Counted from the stretch's first letter, positions 8,375-17,338 are shown. The stretch is 64,000 nucleotides of DNA from Blastococcus saxobsidens (GCF_002938435.1 NZ_POQT01000026.1:1-64000), one strand, 5' to 3'. Made by a program: numbers and translations. Notes: generated by a model from the letters alone, not told the origin.

Positions 8375-9619
8375 TCAGCCGGCGGCGATCTGCCGGCGCC
8401 AGCCCTCGTCCAGCGCGGTCACCCATCCGGCGTCGACCTCGGGGTCGGCGCCGTCGCTGAGCTCCTCGTAGGGGGGCACGACCTCCGACTGCGGCAACCC
8501 GGCGAATCGTTCCCGGAACTCGCCGGGGAGGCGCTGCGGATCGAGGACGGTGTACTGGCCCCACACCTCCGGCCTGGCCTTCTGGAACTGCTGCTCGGGC
8601 GAGAGGGCCAGGTCGGCCACCACCATCGCACCGGCCTGGCTGCCCGAGGTGGCGGGGACGGCCAGGAAGGACGCGTTGCCGATCGTGCCGTCCTCGACCA
8701 GCAGCACCCGGGTGGTCGCCGGGAACGTGCCCTCGGCCACCAGGTCGGGCAGCGTGGCCGGGCCGTAGGTCATGGTGAAGTCCACCTGGCCGTCGGCGTA
8801 GAGCTGGTCCAGCTCGCCCAGCTCCTGGGGATAGCTCGAGCCCTCCCGCCACAGGGCCGGCTCGAGCTCCGCCAGCCGGTCGAACAGCTCCGGGGCGAGC
8901 TCGTCGTACGCCTCCGCCGAGAACTCCAGCGGCACCTCCCCGACCCCACCGGACACCGCGTACAGCACCTGCCGCACGAAGACCGAGCCGGTGAAGTCCG
9001 GGGGCGCCGGATAGGTGAACCGGCCCGGGTGCTCCTCGATCCAGGCCAGCAGCTCCTCGACGCTGCCCGGCGGGTCCTCGACCCGCGCCTCGTCGTAGAC
9101 CAGCGCGAACTGCGCCTTGTGCCACGGCGCCTCGCAGCCGGCCACGTCGAGGCCGAAGTCCGTGCTCACCAGCGGATCGTCGGGGTCCACGTACTCCATG
9201 CTGGGCAGCATCGACGTCCAGCCGCACAGCCACGCCCCGGCTTGCTGCCCGGTCGCGAAGTTCTCCCCGTTGAGCCAGACCAGGTCCACCTCGCCGTCGG
9301 TCACGTCGGCCTGGCGCTCGGACAGCACCCGGTTGACCGCGTCACCGGTGTCGGCGATCGGCACCCGCTCGAGGGTGACGCCGAGCTCGGCGGCCGCGGG
9401 GGCCAGCACGTCGTCGACGTAGGCGTTGCCCTTGTCGTCGCCGCCGTACATCCACAGCCGCACCGTCTGCCCCTCGGCCTCGGCGAGGACGTCCTCCCAG
9501 TCGCGCGCCGTCGCGGTCGTCGGCTCGCTCGCGGGCGCGGAGCAGCCGGTGAGCGCGAGCAGGCCCGCCACCAGCGCCGTTCCCCGCGCTCGCCGGTCGG
9601 CGTGGCGCCGTGCGGACAT
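8375..9619 (-). CDS. ABC transporter substrate-binding lipoprotein (YnjB-like, COG4134)
   Basis: A 414-residue lipoprotein. The signal peptide ends in the lipobox LLALTGC with Cys near residue 26, anchoring it outside the membrane. The body has the COG4134 hallmarks VRLWMYGGDDKGNAYVDD near the mature start and DGEVDLVWLNGENF, which match E. coli YnjB rather than thiamine or iron binding proteins. The ligand is unknown. It is the first gene of the importer operon; the divergent CDP-alcohol phosphatidyltransferase gene starts about 150 bases away, so promoters for both lie in 9620-9773. Confidence 0.87.
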   Translation of the reverse strand: MSARRHADRRARGTALVAGLLALTGCSAPASEPTTATARDWEDVLAEAEGQTVRLWMYGGDDKGNAYVDDVLAPAAAELGVTLERVPIADTGDAVNRVLSERQADVTDGEVDLVWLNGENFATGQQAGAWLCGWTSMLPSMEYVDPDDPLVSTDFGLDVAGCEAPWHKAQFALVYDEARVEDPPGSVEELLAWIEEHPGRFTYPAPPDFTGSVFVRQVLYAVSGGVGEVPLEFSAEAYDELAPELFDRLAELEPALWREGSSYPQELGELDQLYADGQVDFTMTYGPATLPDLVAEGTFPATTRVLLVEDGTIGNASFLAVPATSGSQAGAMVVADLALSPEQQFQKARPEVWGQYTVLDPQRLPGEFRERFAGLPQSEVVPPYEELSDGADPEVDAGWVTALDEGWRRQIAAG

Positions 9620-9773
9620 GGACGTCTCCCGGGGCTCGGTCGCGGGCGCCGGCCGGTGCCCGCAGTCTGTTCGGCGCCGACCGCGGATGCGGATGCGGAT
9701 GCTGCGGCGCGTGCGAAAGGATCGTGCCCCAGCAGATGGCGCGCCGCCACGGCGGCCGACCCGGGAGGTGCCA

Positions 9774-10400
9774 GTGCTGGACGCGACCGCCCGGCGGATC
9801 CTCGACGTGCCGCTGGCCCGCGCGGCCGCGGCCCTGGACCGGCCGTGGGTGAGCCCGGACCGGCTGACCGCGGCCGGGCTGGTGCTGGGCCTGGGCTCCG
9901 CGGTGGCCGCCGGCCTCCAGGCGTGGACGACCGCGCTGCTGCTGTGGCTGGTCTCCCGGCTGGCCGACGGGCTCGACGGCCCGCTGGCCCGGCGCCGGCG
10001 CGCGGCCGGGGCGGCTGCCGATGCCGGCAGCGGCGGGTTCTTCGACATCACCGCCGACTTCTGCGTCTACGGCAGCACGGTGCTGGGCGTGGCCATCGGG
10101 GCCACTCGCGGGTTCGACGCCCCGTGGGAGCCCTTCGCCGTCGTCCTGCTGGCCTACTACGTCAACGGGACGGCGTTCCTGGCGTTCTCCTCGATCGCCG
10201 AGCGCGCCGGCCGGCAGCTGGACGACGGCCGGTCGCTGTCGTTCCTCGGCGGGCTGGCCGAGGGCACCGAGACGATCGCGGTGCACGCGCTGTGGCTGCT
10301 GCTGCCCGCCGTGGCCTGGCAGGTCGCGTGGGTCTGGGCGGTCGTGGTGGCGATCAGCGCCGCGCACCGGATGCGGGTCGGCTACCGCTCGCTGCGCTGA
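9774..10400 (+). CDS. CDP-alcohol phosphatidyltransferase family membrane protein
   Basis: A 208-residue integral membrane enzyme of the family that swaps CMP of a CDP-alcohol for another alcohol in phospholipid synthesis. The active-site signature is present as DGPLAR followed by GGFFDITADF, giving the conserved aspartates; however the spacer between AR and the next glycine is about 13 residues instead of the usual 8. Donor and acceptor cannot be told. GTG at 9774 is chosen because GGGAGG (9763-9768) sits 5 bases upstream; a GTG at 9768 is also possible. Its 3' end overlaps the convergent oxidoreductase gene by 19 bases. Confidence 0.8.
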   Translation: MLDATARRILDVPLARAAAALDRPWVSPDRLTAAGLVLGLGSAVAAGLQAWTTALLLWLVSRLADGLDGPLARRRRAAGAAADAGSGGFFDITADFCVYGSTVLGVAIGATRGFDAPWEPFAVVLLAYYVNGTAFLAFSSIAERAGRQLDDGRSLSFLGGLAEGTETIAVHALWLLLPAVAWQVAWVWAVVVAISAAHRMRVGYRSLR

Positions 10401-11821
10401 GCGTCCCGCAGGCGCCCGCGCACCCACACCGCCGCCCGCAGCGCGCCGCGGACCAGGGGACCCGCCAGCCGGGCGCGGACGTCGTCCAGCGCGGCGTCCA
10501 CCAGGGCGTCGTTGTAGGTGGGATAGGCGTGGGAGGTGCCGGCGAGGTCGGCCGTGGTGAGCCCCTTGCGGATCGCCAGGGTCAGCTCGCCGAGCGTCTC
10601 CCCGGCCCGGGGGCCGACGACGACGCCGCCGACCAGCCGGTGCCGGCGGTCGACCACGAGCGAGGTGAACCCGTCCGTCGCCCCTTCGGCGACGGCGCGG
10701 TCGACCGTGCCGTGCTCGACCCGGCGGACGGTCAGGCCGCGCTCGCGCGCGTCGGCCGGGGAGATCCCCACGGAGGCCACCTCGGGGGAGGTGTAGGTGA
10801 CGCGGGGGACCACCGGGTCCACGGCGCGGCGCAGTCCGAGGACGGCGTTGCTGGCCGCGATGCTGCCGTGCATCCCGGACCGGTGGGTGAAGAACGGCCC
10901 GCCGGTGACGTCACCGGCGGCCCACACCCGGGGATTGCTGGTGCGCAGCGTGCCGTCGACGGCCACGGCGCCCCGCTCGTCCAGCTCCACGCCCGCGAGC
11001 TCGAGCCCGACGTCGTCGGTGCGCGGCCGCCGGCCGACGGCGACCAGCAGCCGGTCGAAGGCGACGGAACCGCCGTCGTCCAGGTGCAGCAGGCCGGGCT
11101 CGACGCGCGTCCCCTCGGCCCCCAGGCGCAGCCGCACGCCGTCCCGGCGCAGGGCGGCGGCCACCAGGGCGGCGGCGTCGGCGTCCTCCGGGCCGAGCAC
11201 CCGGTCCGCCCCGTCGACGACGGTCACCTCCGAGCCCAGGCGGGCGTAGGCCTGGCCCAGCTCGCAGCCGATCGGGCCGCCGCCGAGCACGACCAGCCGG
11301 CCGGGCAGCTCGGCCAGGTCCCAGACCGTCTCGCTGGTGAGGACCTCGACGGCGTCGATCCCGTCGATCGGCGGCACCAGCGGAGCCGCGCCGGTGGCCA
11401 GCAGGGCCGCGCGGAAGCGGACCGGCCGGCCGTCGACGAGCGCGGTGTCGGGGCCGGTGAGCACCGCGGCGCCGAGGACGACCTCGACGCCCGCCTCGGC
11501 CAGGGACGCGGGGGAGTCCTGCGGCTGGATCGTGGCGATCGCGCGCTGCACGTGCGCGCGCACCCGGGCGAAGTCGACGGTCACCTCGCCGGTGCCGATG
11601 CCCAGGGCGCCGGCCCCGCGCGCGTCGGCGGCGGCGGTCGCGGCCGCGAGGACCGCCTTGGAGGGCACGCAACCAGTCCACAGGCAGTCACCGCCGGTGC
11701 GGTCCCGTTCGACGAGCACCGTGCGGGCGCCCAGGGCCGCGGCGGTGTGCGCCGCGACGAGCCCTGCGGTGCCACCTCCGATGACCAGGAGGTCGACGGG
11801 ATCGGTGCGCAGACGGGTCAC
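10382..11821 (-). CDS. FAD-dependent pyridine nucleotide-disulfide oxidoreductase (mercuric-reductase-like)
   Basis: A 479-residue flavoprotein of the lipoamide dehydrogenase/mercuric reductase/mycothione reductase family. Seen in order: FAD-binding VIGGGTAGLVAA, the redox-active disulfide GGDCLWTGCVPSKA (C-x4-C), the NAD(P) site VVLGGGPIGCELGQA, the second FAD motif VWAAGDVTGG, and a C-terminal dimerisation domain with HAYPTYNDAL carrying the conserved histidine. There is no MerA-type C-terminal Cys pair, so general disulfide or quinone reduction is likelier than Hg(II) reduction. GTG at 11821 has TAGCGT (complement of 11829-11834) exactly 7 bases upstream and no Shine-Dalgarno sequence. Confidence 0.9.
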   Translation of the reverse strand: MTRLRTDPVDLLVIGGGTAGLVAAHTAAALGARTVLVERDRTGGDCLWTGCVPSKAVLAAATAAADARGAGALGIGTGEVTVDFARVRAHVQRAIATIQPQDSPASLAEAGVEVVLGAAVLTGPDTALVDGRPVRFRAALLATGAAPLVPPIDGIDAVEVLTSETVWDLAELPGRLVVLGGGPIGCELGQAYARLGSEVTVVDGADRVLGPEDADAAALVAAALRRDGVRLRLGAEGTRVEPGLLHLDDGGSVAFDRLLVAVGRRPRTDDVGLELAGVELDERGAVAVDGTLRTSNPRVWAAGDVTGGPFFTHRSGMHGSIAASNAVLGLRRAVDPVVPRVTYTSPEVASVGISPADARERGLTVRRVEHGTVDRAVAEGATDGFTSLVVDRRHRLVGGVVVGPRAGETLGELTLAIRKGLTTADLAGTSHAYPTYNDALVDAALDDVRARLAGPLVRGALRAAVWVRGRLRDAQRSER

Positions 11822-11858
11822 GCCCGCCACGCTAGGTGCGCCGGGGAGGATGGGCCCG

Positions 11859-12953
11859 GTGAGCAGGCAAGCGGGAGTTCTCGACGTCCTCGTGGTCGGG
11901 GCCGGGCAGGCGGGCCTGGGCACCGCCCACCACCTGTCCCGGGCGGGTGTCCGCGACGTCCTGGTGGTGGAGGCCGACGAGACGATCGGCCAGGTCTGGC
12001 GCGACCGGTGGGAGAGCCTGCGGCTGTTCACCCCGCGCCGGTTCAGCTCGCTGCCGGGCCTGCCCTTCCCCGAGGGGCCGGGCGCGACGCCGTCGCGGCT
12101 GGAGATGGCCGACTACCTGGCCGGGTATGCGGCGCGGTGCGGGGTCGAGGTGCGGGCGTCCGCACCGGTGCGCCGGCTCTCGGTCGACCCGGCGGGCTTC
12201 GCGGCCGAGATCCCGGGCGGCGTCGTGCGGGCCCGGCACGTCGTGCTGGCCACCGGTGCCTACCGCAGTCCCCGCGTGCCCGCCGCGGCGCGCGACCTGG
12301 ACGGGTCGGTCCACCAGCTGCACTCGTCGTCCTACCGGGTACCCGCCGACCTGCCCGACGGGCCGGTGCTCGTGGTGGGCGGCGGCAACTCGGCCGCCCA
12401 GCTGGCGCTCGAGCTCGCGGAGCACCAGGAGGTGACCGTGGCCGCCCCGGTCGTCCCGCGCTTCCTGCCCGAGCGGGTGCTCGGCGTGAGCATCTACTGG
12501 TGGCTGCTGCTCAGCGGGGTGCTGAACGCCGGCGCGACGACGCCGGTGGGCCGGTTCCTGCACGAGCGGCACGAGGCGGTGCTGGGCCGGCAGCTCCGCC
12601 GGGCGATCCGGTCCGGCGCCGTGCGGCTGATCGCCTCGCCGGTGGTCGCCGCCGACGGTCCGCGGGTGCGGCTGGCCGACGGCACGGCCCTCCGGCCGCG
12701 GACGGTGCTCTGGTGCACCGGTTTCGCCCCCGACACCGGGTGGATCGACGTGCCCGGTGCGCTGGTCGACGACGGCGCTCCGCGGCACGAGCGGGGCGCC
12801 TCGCCGGTGGCCGGGCTGCACTGGATGGGCCTGCCGTGGCAGACGCGCGTCAACAGCGCGCTCATCGACGGCGTGGACCGGGACGCCCGGCGGACCGCCC
12901 GCCGCATTTCCGCCGCGCTCCGCGCGGACGCCGCCGTCAGGCGCGCAGGCTGA
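11859..12953 (+). CDS. FAD-dependent NAD(P)-binding oxidoreductase (CzcO/YhcO-like monooxygenase family)
   Basis: A 364-residue flavin oxidoreductase. The FAD Rossmann motif VVGAGQAGLGTAHHL is at the N-terminus, a second nucleotide motif VVGGGNSAAQLALELAE is central, and LWCTGFAPDTGWID is the ATG-like motif. The family includes flavin monooxygenases and putative metal-related CzcO proteins. GTG at 11859 is chosen because GGGGAGG (11843-11849) lies 9 bases upstream; an in-frame ATG at 11850 abuts that same Shine-Dalgarno sequence and is less likely. It is divergent from the disulfide oxidoreductase gene, 37 bases away, and its 3' end overlaps the MBL-fold gene by 17 bases. Confidence 0.85.
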   Translation: MSRQAGVLDVLVVGAGQAGLGTAHHLSRAGVRDVLVVEADETIGQVWRDRWESLRLFTPRRFSSLPGLPFPEGPGATPSRLEMADYLAGYAARCGVEVRASAPVRRLSVDPAGFAAEIPGGVVRARHVVLATGAYRSPRVPAAARDLDGSVHQLHSSSYRVPADLPDGPVLVVGGGNSAAQLALELAEHQEVTVAAPVVPRFLPERVLGVSIYWWLLLSGVLNAGATTPVGRFLHERHEAVLGRQLRRAIRSGAVRLIASPVVAADGPRVRLADGTALRPRTVLWCTGFAPDTGWIDVPGALVDDGAPRHERGASPVAGLHWMGLPWQTRVNSALIDGVDRDARRTARRISAALRADAAVRRAG

Positions 12954-13740
12954 TCGTCTCGCCGCGGTGCGCGGGGCGCACGGTGCCGGGCAGCCGGCGC
13001 CGCGCCACCTCGGCGACGAAGTCGCCCAGCGGCGAGGCGAACCGGGCGTAGTCGTCGTAGTGCACCGGCACCGTCACCGGCGGCTTCAGCAGCTCGACGA
13101 GGTCGGCGCCCTGCCGGCCGTCCATCGTGACCGTCAGCCCGAGCGCCTTCGTGCCGCCCAGGTGCGGGATGACGACGTCGAGCGGCCCGCACCGCTCCAG
13201 CACCTCGCCGAGGAACGGCCGGAACAGCGTGTCGCCGCTGATGTAGCCGCGCCAGCTCACCTCGCCGTCGCGGACGAGCTCCAGCACGCTGCCCATCACC
13301 TGCGGGAGCACCCGCGCCAGCGGGCCGGGCCCGTGCACGCCGGGCACCGAGGTGACCCGCAGCGTCTCGGGGCCGCGGGTGAACACGTGCGTGTCCCAGG
13401 CGCGCAGCTCGGCGGTGCCCGTGAACCCCCGGTCGGACAGGCACGTCGCCGCCTCCGGCGTCGTGACGACCGGCGTCTCCTTGGGCAGGGTGCGCGTGGC
13501 GACGCGGTCCCAGTGGTCGCCGTGCATGTGCGACAGCAGGATGCCGTCGAGCTCCGGCAGCTGCGTGGGCATCAGCGCCGGGTCGGTCAGCCGCCGGCTG
13601 CGCAGCCCGTACCCCAGGTGCGCCCGCTGCCCGCGGTGCAGGAAGTTCGGGTCGGTGAGCAGCGTGAAGCCGCCGATCCGCAGCAGCATCGTCGCGGTGC
13701 CGCCGAAGGTCATGGTCACGTCGTCCTCGGGGTGGGCCAT
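12937..13740 (-). CDS. MBL-fold metallo-hydrolase (UlaG/RomA-like)
   Basis: A 267-residue metallo-beta-lactamase-fold protein. The metal motif is LLSHMHGDHWD (HxHxDH), with later ligands in VPGVHGPG and ISGDTLF, and a C-terminal VPVHYDDY. The N-terminal MTFGGTATMLLRIGG is typical of the UlaG/N-acyl-phosphatidylethanolamine phospholipase-like branch. The substrate is unknown. ATG at 13740; a longer reading from 13812 would run into the divergent TldD gene and is not favoured. TldD starts 63 bases away on the other strand. Confidence 0.87.
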   Translation of the reverse strand: MAHPEDDVTMTFGGTATMLLRIGGFTLLTDPNFLHRGQRAHLGYGLRSRRLTDPALMPTQLPELDGILLSHMHGDHWDRVATRTLPKETPVVTTPEAATCLSDRGFTGTAELRAWDTHVFTRGPETLRVTSVPGVHGPGPLARVLPQVMGSVLELVRDGEVSWRGYISGDTLFRPFLGEVLERCGPLDVVIPHLGGTKALGLTVTMDGRQGADLVELLKPPVTVPVHYDDYARFASPLGDFVAEVARRRLPGTVRPAHRGETISLRA

Positions 13741-13802
13741 GTGCACGCGGTTACCCGGGGCGTACCGCCTCACCCCTGCCCCGACGCTGGTAGACAAGGT
13801 CC

Positions 13803-15317
13803 GTGCCAGCACCCCGCGCCATCGACGAGGCGTTCCTCGCGCTGCCGCTGTCCGCGCTCACCGACGCCGCCCTCACCCGCGCGGTCGACCTCGGCTGCGA
13901 GCACGCCGACCTCCGCGTGGAGCGGATCCGCACCCAGGCGATCAGCCTGCGCGACGCCCGCCCCGAGGCGTTCACGCACGGCGAGGACCTCGGCCTCGCC
14001 GTCCGCGTGGTCCACGAGGGCACGTGGGGGTTCGCCGCCGGCGTCGTCCTCACCGCTGCGGAGGCCGTGCGGCTGGCGGAGGAGGCGGTCGCCGTCGCCC
14101 GGGTGGCGGCCGCGCTCAACCGCGACCGGGTGGAACTCGCCCCCGAGCCGGTGTACGCCGACGTCGAGTACGTCTCGGCCTACGACGTCGACCCGTTCAC
14201 CGTCCAGGACGCCGACAAGACCGCCCTGCTCGCCGACTACTCCGAGCGGCTGATGGCCGCCGACGGCGTCGAGCACGTGCAGGCCAGCTGCCTGGTGGTG
14301 AAGGAGCAGAAGTACTACGCCGACACCGCCGGCACCCGCACCCGCCAGCAGCGCGTCCGGCTGCACCCGGAGGTCACCGCGCTGACCGTCGACCGCGCCA
14401 CCGGCTCGTTCGAGAGCATGCGCACCCTCGCCCCGCCGGCCGGCCGCGGCTGGGAGTACCTCACCGGCACCGGCTGGAACTGGTCCGCCGAGCTGGCCGA
14501 GCTCCCCGAGCTGCTGCGCGAGAAGACCAAGGCGCCCTCGGTGCAGGCCGGCCGCTACGACCTCGTCGTCGACCCGTCCAACCTCTGGCTGACCATCCAC
14601 GAGTCCATCGGCCACGCCACCGAGCTGGACCGGGCCCTCGGCTACGAGGCCGCCTACGCCGGCACCTCGTTCGCCACCCCGGACAAGCTCGGCACCCTGC
14701 AGTACGGCTCGCCGCTGCTGAACGTCACCGGCGACCGGACCGCGCTGCACGGCCTGTCCACCATCGGCTGGGACGACGAGGGCGTCGCCGGGCAGCAGTG
14801 GGACATCGTGGAGGACGGCGTCCTCGTGGGCTACCAGGTCGACCGCAACATGGCCCGGCTGCAGGGCATGGATCGCTCCAACGGCTGCGCCTACGCCGAC
14901 TCGCCCGGGCACGTGCCCGTGCAGCGGATGGCCAACGTGTCGCTGCAGCCGGCGCCCGACGGGCCGAGCACGCAGGCGATCATCGGCGGGGTCGAACGCG
15001 GCATCTACGTCGTCGGCGACAAGAGCTGGTCGATCGACATGCAGCGCTACAACTTCCAGTTCACCGGCCAGCGCTTCTACCGGATCGAGAACGGCCGGCT
15101 GGCGGGGCAGCTGCGGGACGTCGCCTACCAGGCCACGACCACGGACTTCTGGGGCTCGATGCGCGTCGTCGGCGGCCCGCAGACCTACGTCCTGGGCGGC
15201 GCCTTCAACTGCGGCAAGGCGCAACCGGGGCAGACGGCGGCGGTCAGCCACGGCTGCCCGACCGCGCTCTTCGAGGACGTGAACATCCTGAACACCGTCG
15301 AGGAGGCCGGGCGATGA
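13803..15317 (+). CDS. tldD: TldD-family metallopeptidase subunit
   Basis: A 504-residue member of the TldD/PmbA family. The zinc motif is present as HESIGHATELDR (HExxxH), and the C-terminal domain shows the usual CGKAQPGQ stretch. In enterobacteria TldD and TldE (PmbA) form a heterodimer that threads and cleaves unstructured peptides, including microcin B17 leader and CcdA; TldD bears the catalytic metal. GTG start; the bases before it are TAGACA then 6 bases, close to the leaderless pattern. It overlaps tldE by 4 bases (ATGA), consistent with equal synthesis of both subunits. Confidence 0.92.
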   Translation: MPAPRAIDEAFLALPLSALTDAALTRAVDLGCEHADLRVERIRTQAISLRDARPEAFTHGEDLGLAVRVVHEGTWGFAAGVVLTAAEAVRLAEEAVAVARVAAALNRDRVELAPEPVYADVEYVSAYDVDPFTVQDADKTALLADYSERLMAADGVEHVQASCLVVKEQKYYADTAGTRTRQQRVRLHPEVTALTVDRATGSFESMRTLAPPAGRGWEYLTGTGWNWSAELAELPELLREKTKAPSVQAGRYDLVVDPSNLWLTIHESIGHATELDRALGYEAAYAGTSFATPDKLGTLQYGSPLLNVTGDRTALHGLSTIGWDDEGVAGQQWDIVEDGVLVGYQVDRNMARLQGMDRSNGCAYADSPGHVPVQRMANVSLQPAPDGPSTQAIIGGVERGIYVVGDKSWSIDMQRYNFQFTGQRFYRIENGRLAGQLRDVAYQATTTDFWGSMRVVGGPQTYVLGGAFNCGKAQPGQTAAVSHGCPTALFEDVNILNTVEEAGR

Positions 15318-16702
15318 GCCAGCACCGCGCTCAGGACCTGGTCGAGCAGGCGCTGGCCGCCTCCACGGCCGACGGGCAGGTCACCTTCGTGGTCGAGGGC
15401 TCCGAGGCGAACCTGCGGTGGGCCGCCAACAGCCTCACCACCAACGGCGCCATGCGCTCCCGCCAGGTCGTCGTCGTCTCCTTCGTCGACGGCGGCGCCG
15501 GCATGGCCGCGGGCACGGTGACCCGCTCGGGCACCCCGGACATCGCCGACCTCGTCGCGGCCAGCGAGCAGGCCGCCCGCGACGCCGGCCCGGCCGAGGA
15601 CGCGATGCCGCTGGTCAGCGACACCCCGCCGGGCTCGGCGGACTGGGACGCCGATCCCGCGGAGACCTCCATCGGCGTCTTCGCCGACTTCGCCCCCGCC
15701 CTGGGCCAGGCGTTCGGCGAGGCCGCGGACCGTGGCGAGCTGCTCTTCGGGTTCGCCGAGCACCAGATGGCGACCACCTACCTGGGCAGCTCCACCGGCC
15801 TGCGGCTGCGCCACGACCAGCCCACCGGCCGGGTCGAGCTCAACGGCAAGAGCTCGGACTTCGGCCGTTCCGTGTGGGCCGGCACCGGCACGCGGGACTT
15901 CGCCGACGTCTCGGTGGCCGACCTCGCCGCCGACGTCGAGCGGAAGATGGCCTGGTCGCAGCGGCGGATCGAGCTGCCCGCGGGGCGGTACGAGACGCTG
16001 CTGCCGCCGTCGGCCGTCAGCGACCTGATGATCTACCTCTACTGGACGATGGAGGCCCGGGACGCCGACGAGGGTCGCAACGTCTTCGCCCGGCCCGGCG
16101 GCGGCAACCGCATCGGGGACCGGATCGCCGGGCTGCCGCTGACGCTGCGCAGCGACCCGCAGTACCCGGGCCTGGAGGCCGCGCCGTTCCAGGTGGTCGG
16201 CGCCTCCTCGGGCGCGGCGTCGGTGTTCGACAACGGCATGGCCACGCCGGCGGTGGACTGGTTGCGGGACGGCGTCCTCGCCAACCTCGTCCGGCCGCGC
16301 GCGTGGGCCCTGAAGACGACGGCGCCGGCCACCGCCGCCGTCGACAACCTGGTGCTGGAGGACCCGACGGCGACGGCCACCCAGGAGGAGATGCTGGCCG
16401 CGACCGACCGCGGCCTGCTGCTGACGACGCTCTGGTACATCCGCGAGGTGGACCCGCAGACGCTGCTGCTGACGGGCTTGACCCGCGACGGCGTCTTCCT
16501 GGTGGAGAACGGCGAGGTGACCGGCGCGGTGAACAACTTCCGTTTCAACGAGTCGCCGGTCGACCTGCTGGGCCGCGCCGTGCAGGCCGGCCGGACGGAG
16601 CGGACGCTGCCCCGGGAGTGGAACGACTGGTTCACACGGACGGCGATGCCGACGCTGCGAGTGCCGGACTTCAACATGAGCAGCATCAGCCCCGCGAGCT
16701 GA
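15314..16702 (+). CDS. TldE/PmbA-family partner subunit
   Basis: A 462-residue TldE/PmbA homologue that lacks the HExxxH motif of TldD, as expected for the non-catalytic partner. Recognisable segments include GSEANLRWAANSLTTNG near the N-terminus, PSAVSDLMIYLYWTMEA in the middle and the C-terminal FRFNESPVDLLGRA. ATG at 15314 overlaps the tldD stop by 4 bases. No RiPP precursor gene is obvious on either side, though a small cysteine-rich orphan follows 228 bases downstream on the same strand. Confidence 0.9.
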   Translation: MSQHRAQDLVEQALAASTADGQVTFVVEGSEANLRWAANSLTTNGAMRSRQVVVVSFVDGGAGMAAGTVTRSGTPDIADLVAASEQAARDAGPAEDAMPLVSDTPPGSADWDADPAETSIGVFADFAPALGQAFGEAADRGELLFGFAEHQMATTYLGSSTGLRLRHDQPTGRVELNGKSSDFGRSVWAGTGTRDFADVSVADLAADVERKMAWSQRRIELPAGRYETLLPPSAVSDLMIYLYWTMEARDADEGRNVFARPGGGNRIGDRIAGLPLTLRSDPQYPGLEAAPFQVVGASSGAASVFDNGMATPAVDWLRDGVLANLVRPRAWALKTTAPATAAVDNLVLEDPTATATQEEMLAATDRGLLLTTLWYIREVDPQTLLLTGLTRDGVFLVENGEVTGAVNNFRFNESPVDLLGRAVQAGRTERTLPREWNDWFTRTAMPTLRVPDFNMSSISPAS

Positions 16703-16800
16703 GGCTCGGCGCGCCGCCAGTTCGATAACAATTGCGCCAAGTGGATCTCTGCACCCTGGCGGAAAGTGACGGCGACGAGCCGTGGTCACCGGCTTACTCT

Positions 16801-16930
16801 CGGTGGTGGAACACGAGCGAACAATTTGCTTCACCCGAGAGTCGGTTCTGCCGAAACCTCTCGTAGCTCGGAAAGTTCCGCACACCGCACGCAGGTCCCT
16901 CTTCCCGGGGGCCGTCGAGGGGAGGACTCC
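16801..16930 (+). other. Structured leader candidate upstream of the Cys-rich gene
   Basis: The 130 bases between a TACTCT hexamer (16795-16800) and the next start codon are less GC-rich than the surroundings and contain strong hairpin potential: CGAGAG (16836-16841) pairs with CTCTCG (16858-16863) with an inner TCGG/CCGA helix, and CGGAA/TTCCG form a second small hairpin at 16869-16880. It may be a 5' untranslated region with a regulatory fold. I do not recognise a known RNA family. Confidence 0.3.
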
Positions 16931-17233
16931 GTGAGCAGGAGTCGCAAGCCGTCCGTCTTCCAGGTGGGCAAGGTCCGCGACGACGGGCACACCGTCGTCA
17001 TCTCCGGCTGGGGCCTCGGCCTCTGCGCCGCTGCCTGCGCCTGCCACCGCCACCCGTCCGCCGGGCACCTCGCCATCGCCGAGGACCAGGCCGGTGGCTC
17101 CATCGGTCTGGTCAGCTTCCGCGAGGACGGCTGCGACTGCTGCGAGCCGTGGACGTCCGAGGAGCTCTCGGCGATCCTGCGGGACTTCCAGGCCCTCTCC
17201 GGCCTGGCGGCCCAGGAGCCGCTCGCCGGCTGA
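16931..17233 (+). CDS. Small cysteine-rich protein, unknown function
   Basis: A 100-residue cytoplasmic protein without membrane segment or signal peptide. Two cysteine groups stand out: CAAACACH (C-x3-C-x-CH) near residue 31 and CDCCEPW near residue 70, a set that could bind zinc or an iron-sulfur cluster. The C-terminal third (SEELSAILRDFQALSGLAA) is likely helical. GTG at 16931 is supported by GGGAGGA 5 bases upstream. I do not recognise the family. It lies downstream of tldD-tldE on the same strand but after 228 bases and its own leader, so is probably separately expressed. Confidence 0.72.
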   Translation: MSRSRKPSVFQVGKVRDDGHTVVISGWGLGLCAAACACHRHPSAGHLAIAEDQAGGSIGLVSFREDGCDCCEPWTSEELSAILRDFQALSGLAAQEPLAG

Positions 17234-17338
17234 CGACGACCCCGGCTCCGTCCCCGCGGGTGCGGGGGCGGAGCCGCTGGGCAGGGACGTCCCCATGGTG
17301 GGATCCGCTGCCCCGCGAGGCGCACTGGCCGTGACGGG

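Noticed and set aside
10382-11821. Mercuric reductase
   Set aside because: The disulfide C-x4-C site and fold agree, but the C-terminal cysteine pair and any mer gene are absent, so only the general flavoprotein family is called.
9029-13051. A 1340-residue plus-strand open frame
   Set aside because: It lies antisense to the binding-protein gene and other real genes and its composition is Arg/Gly/Ala-rich; it is a shadow frame of high-GC DNA.
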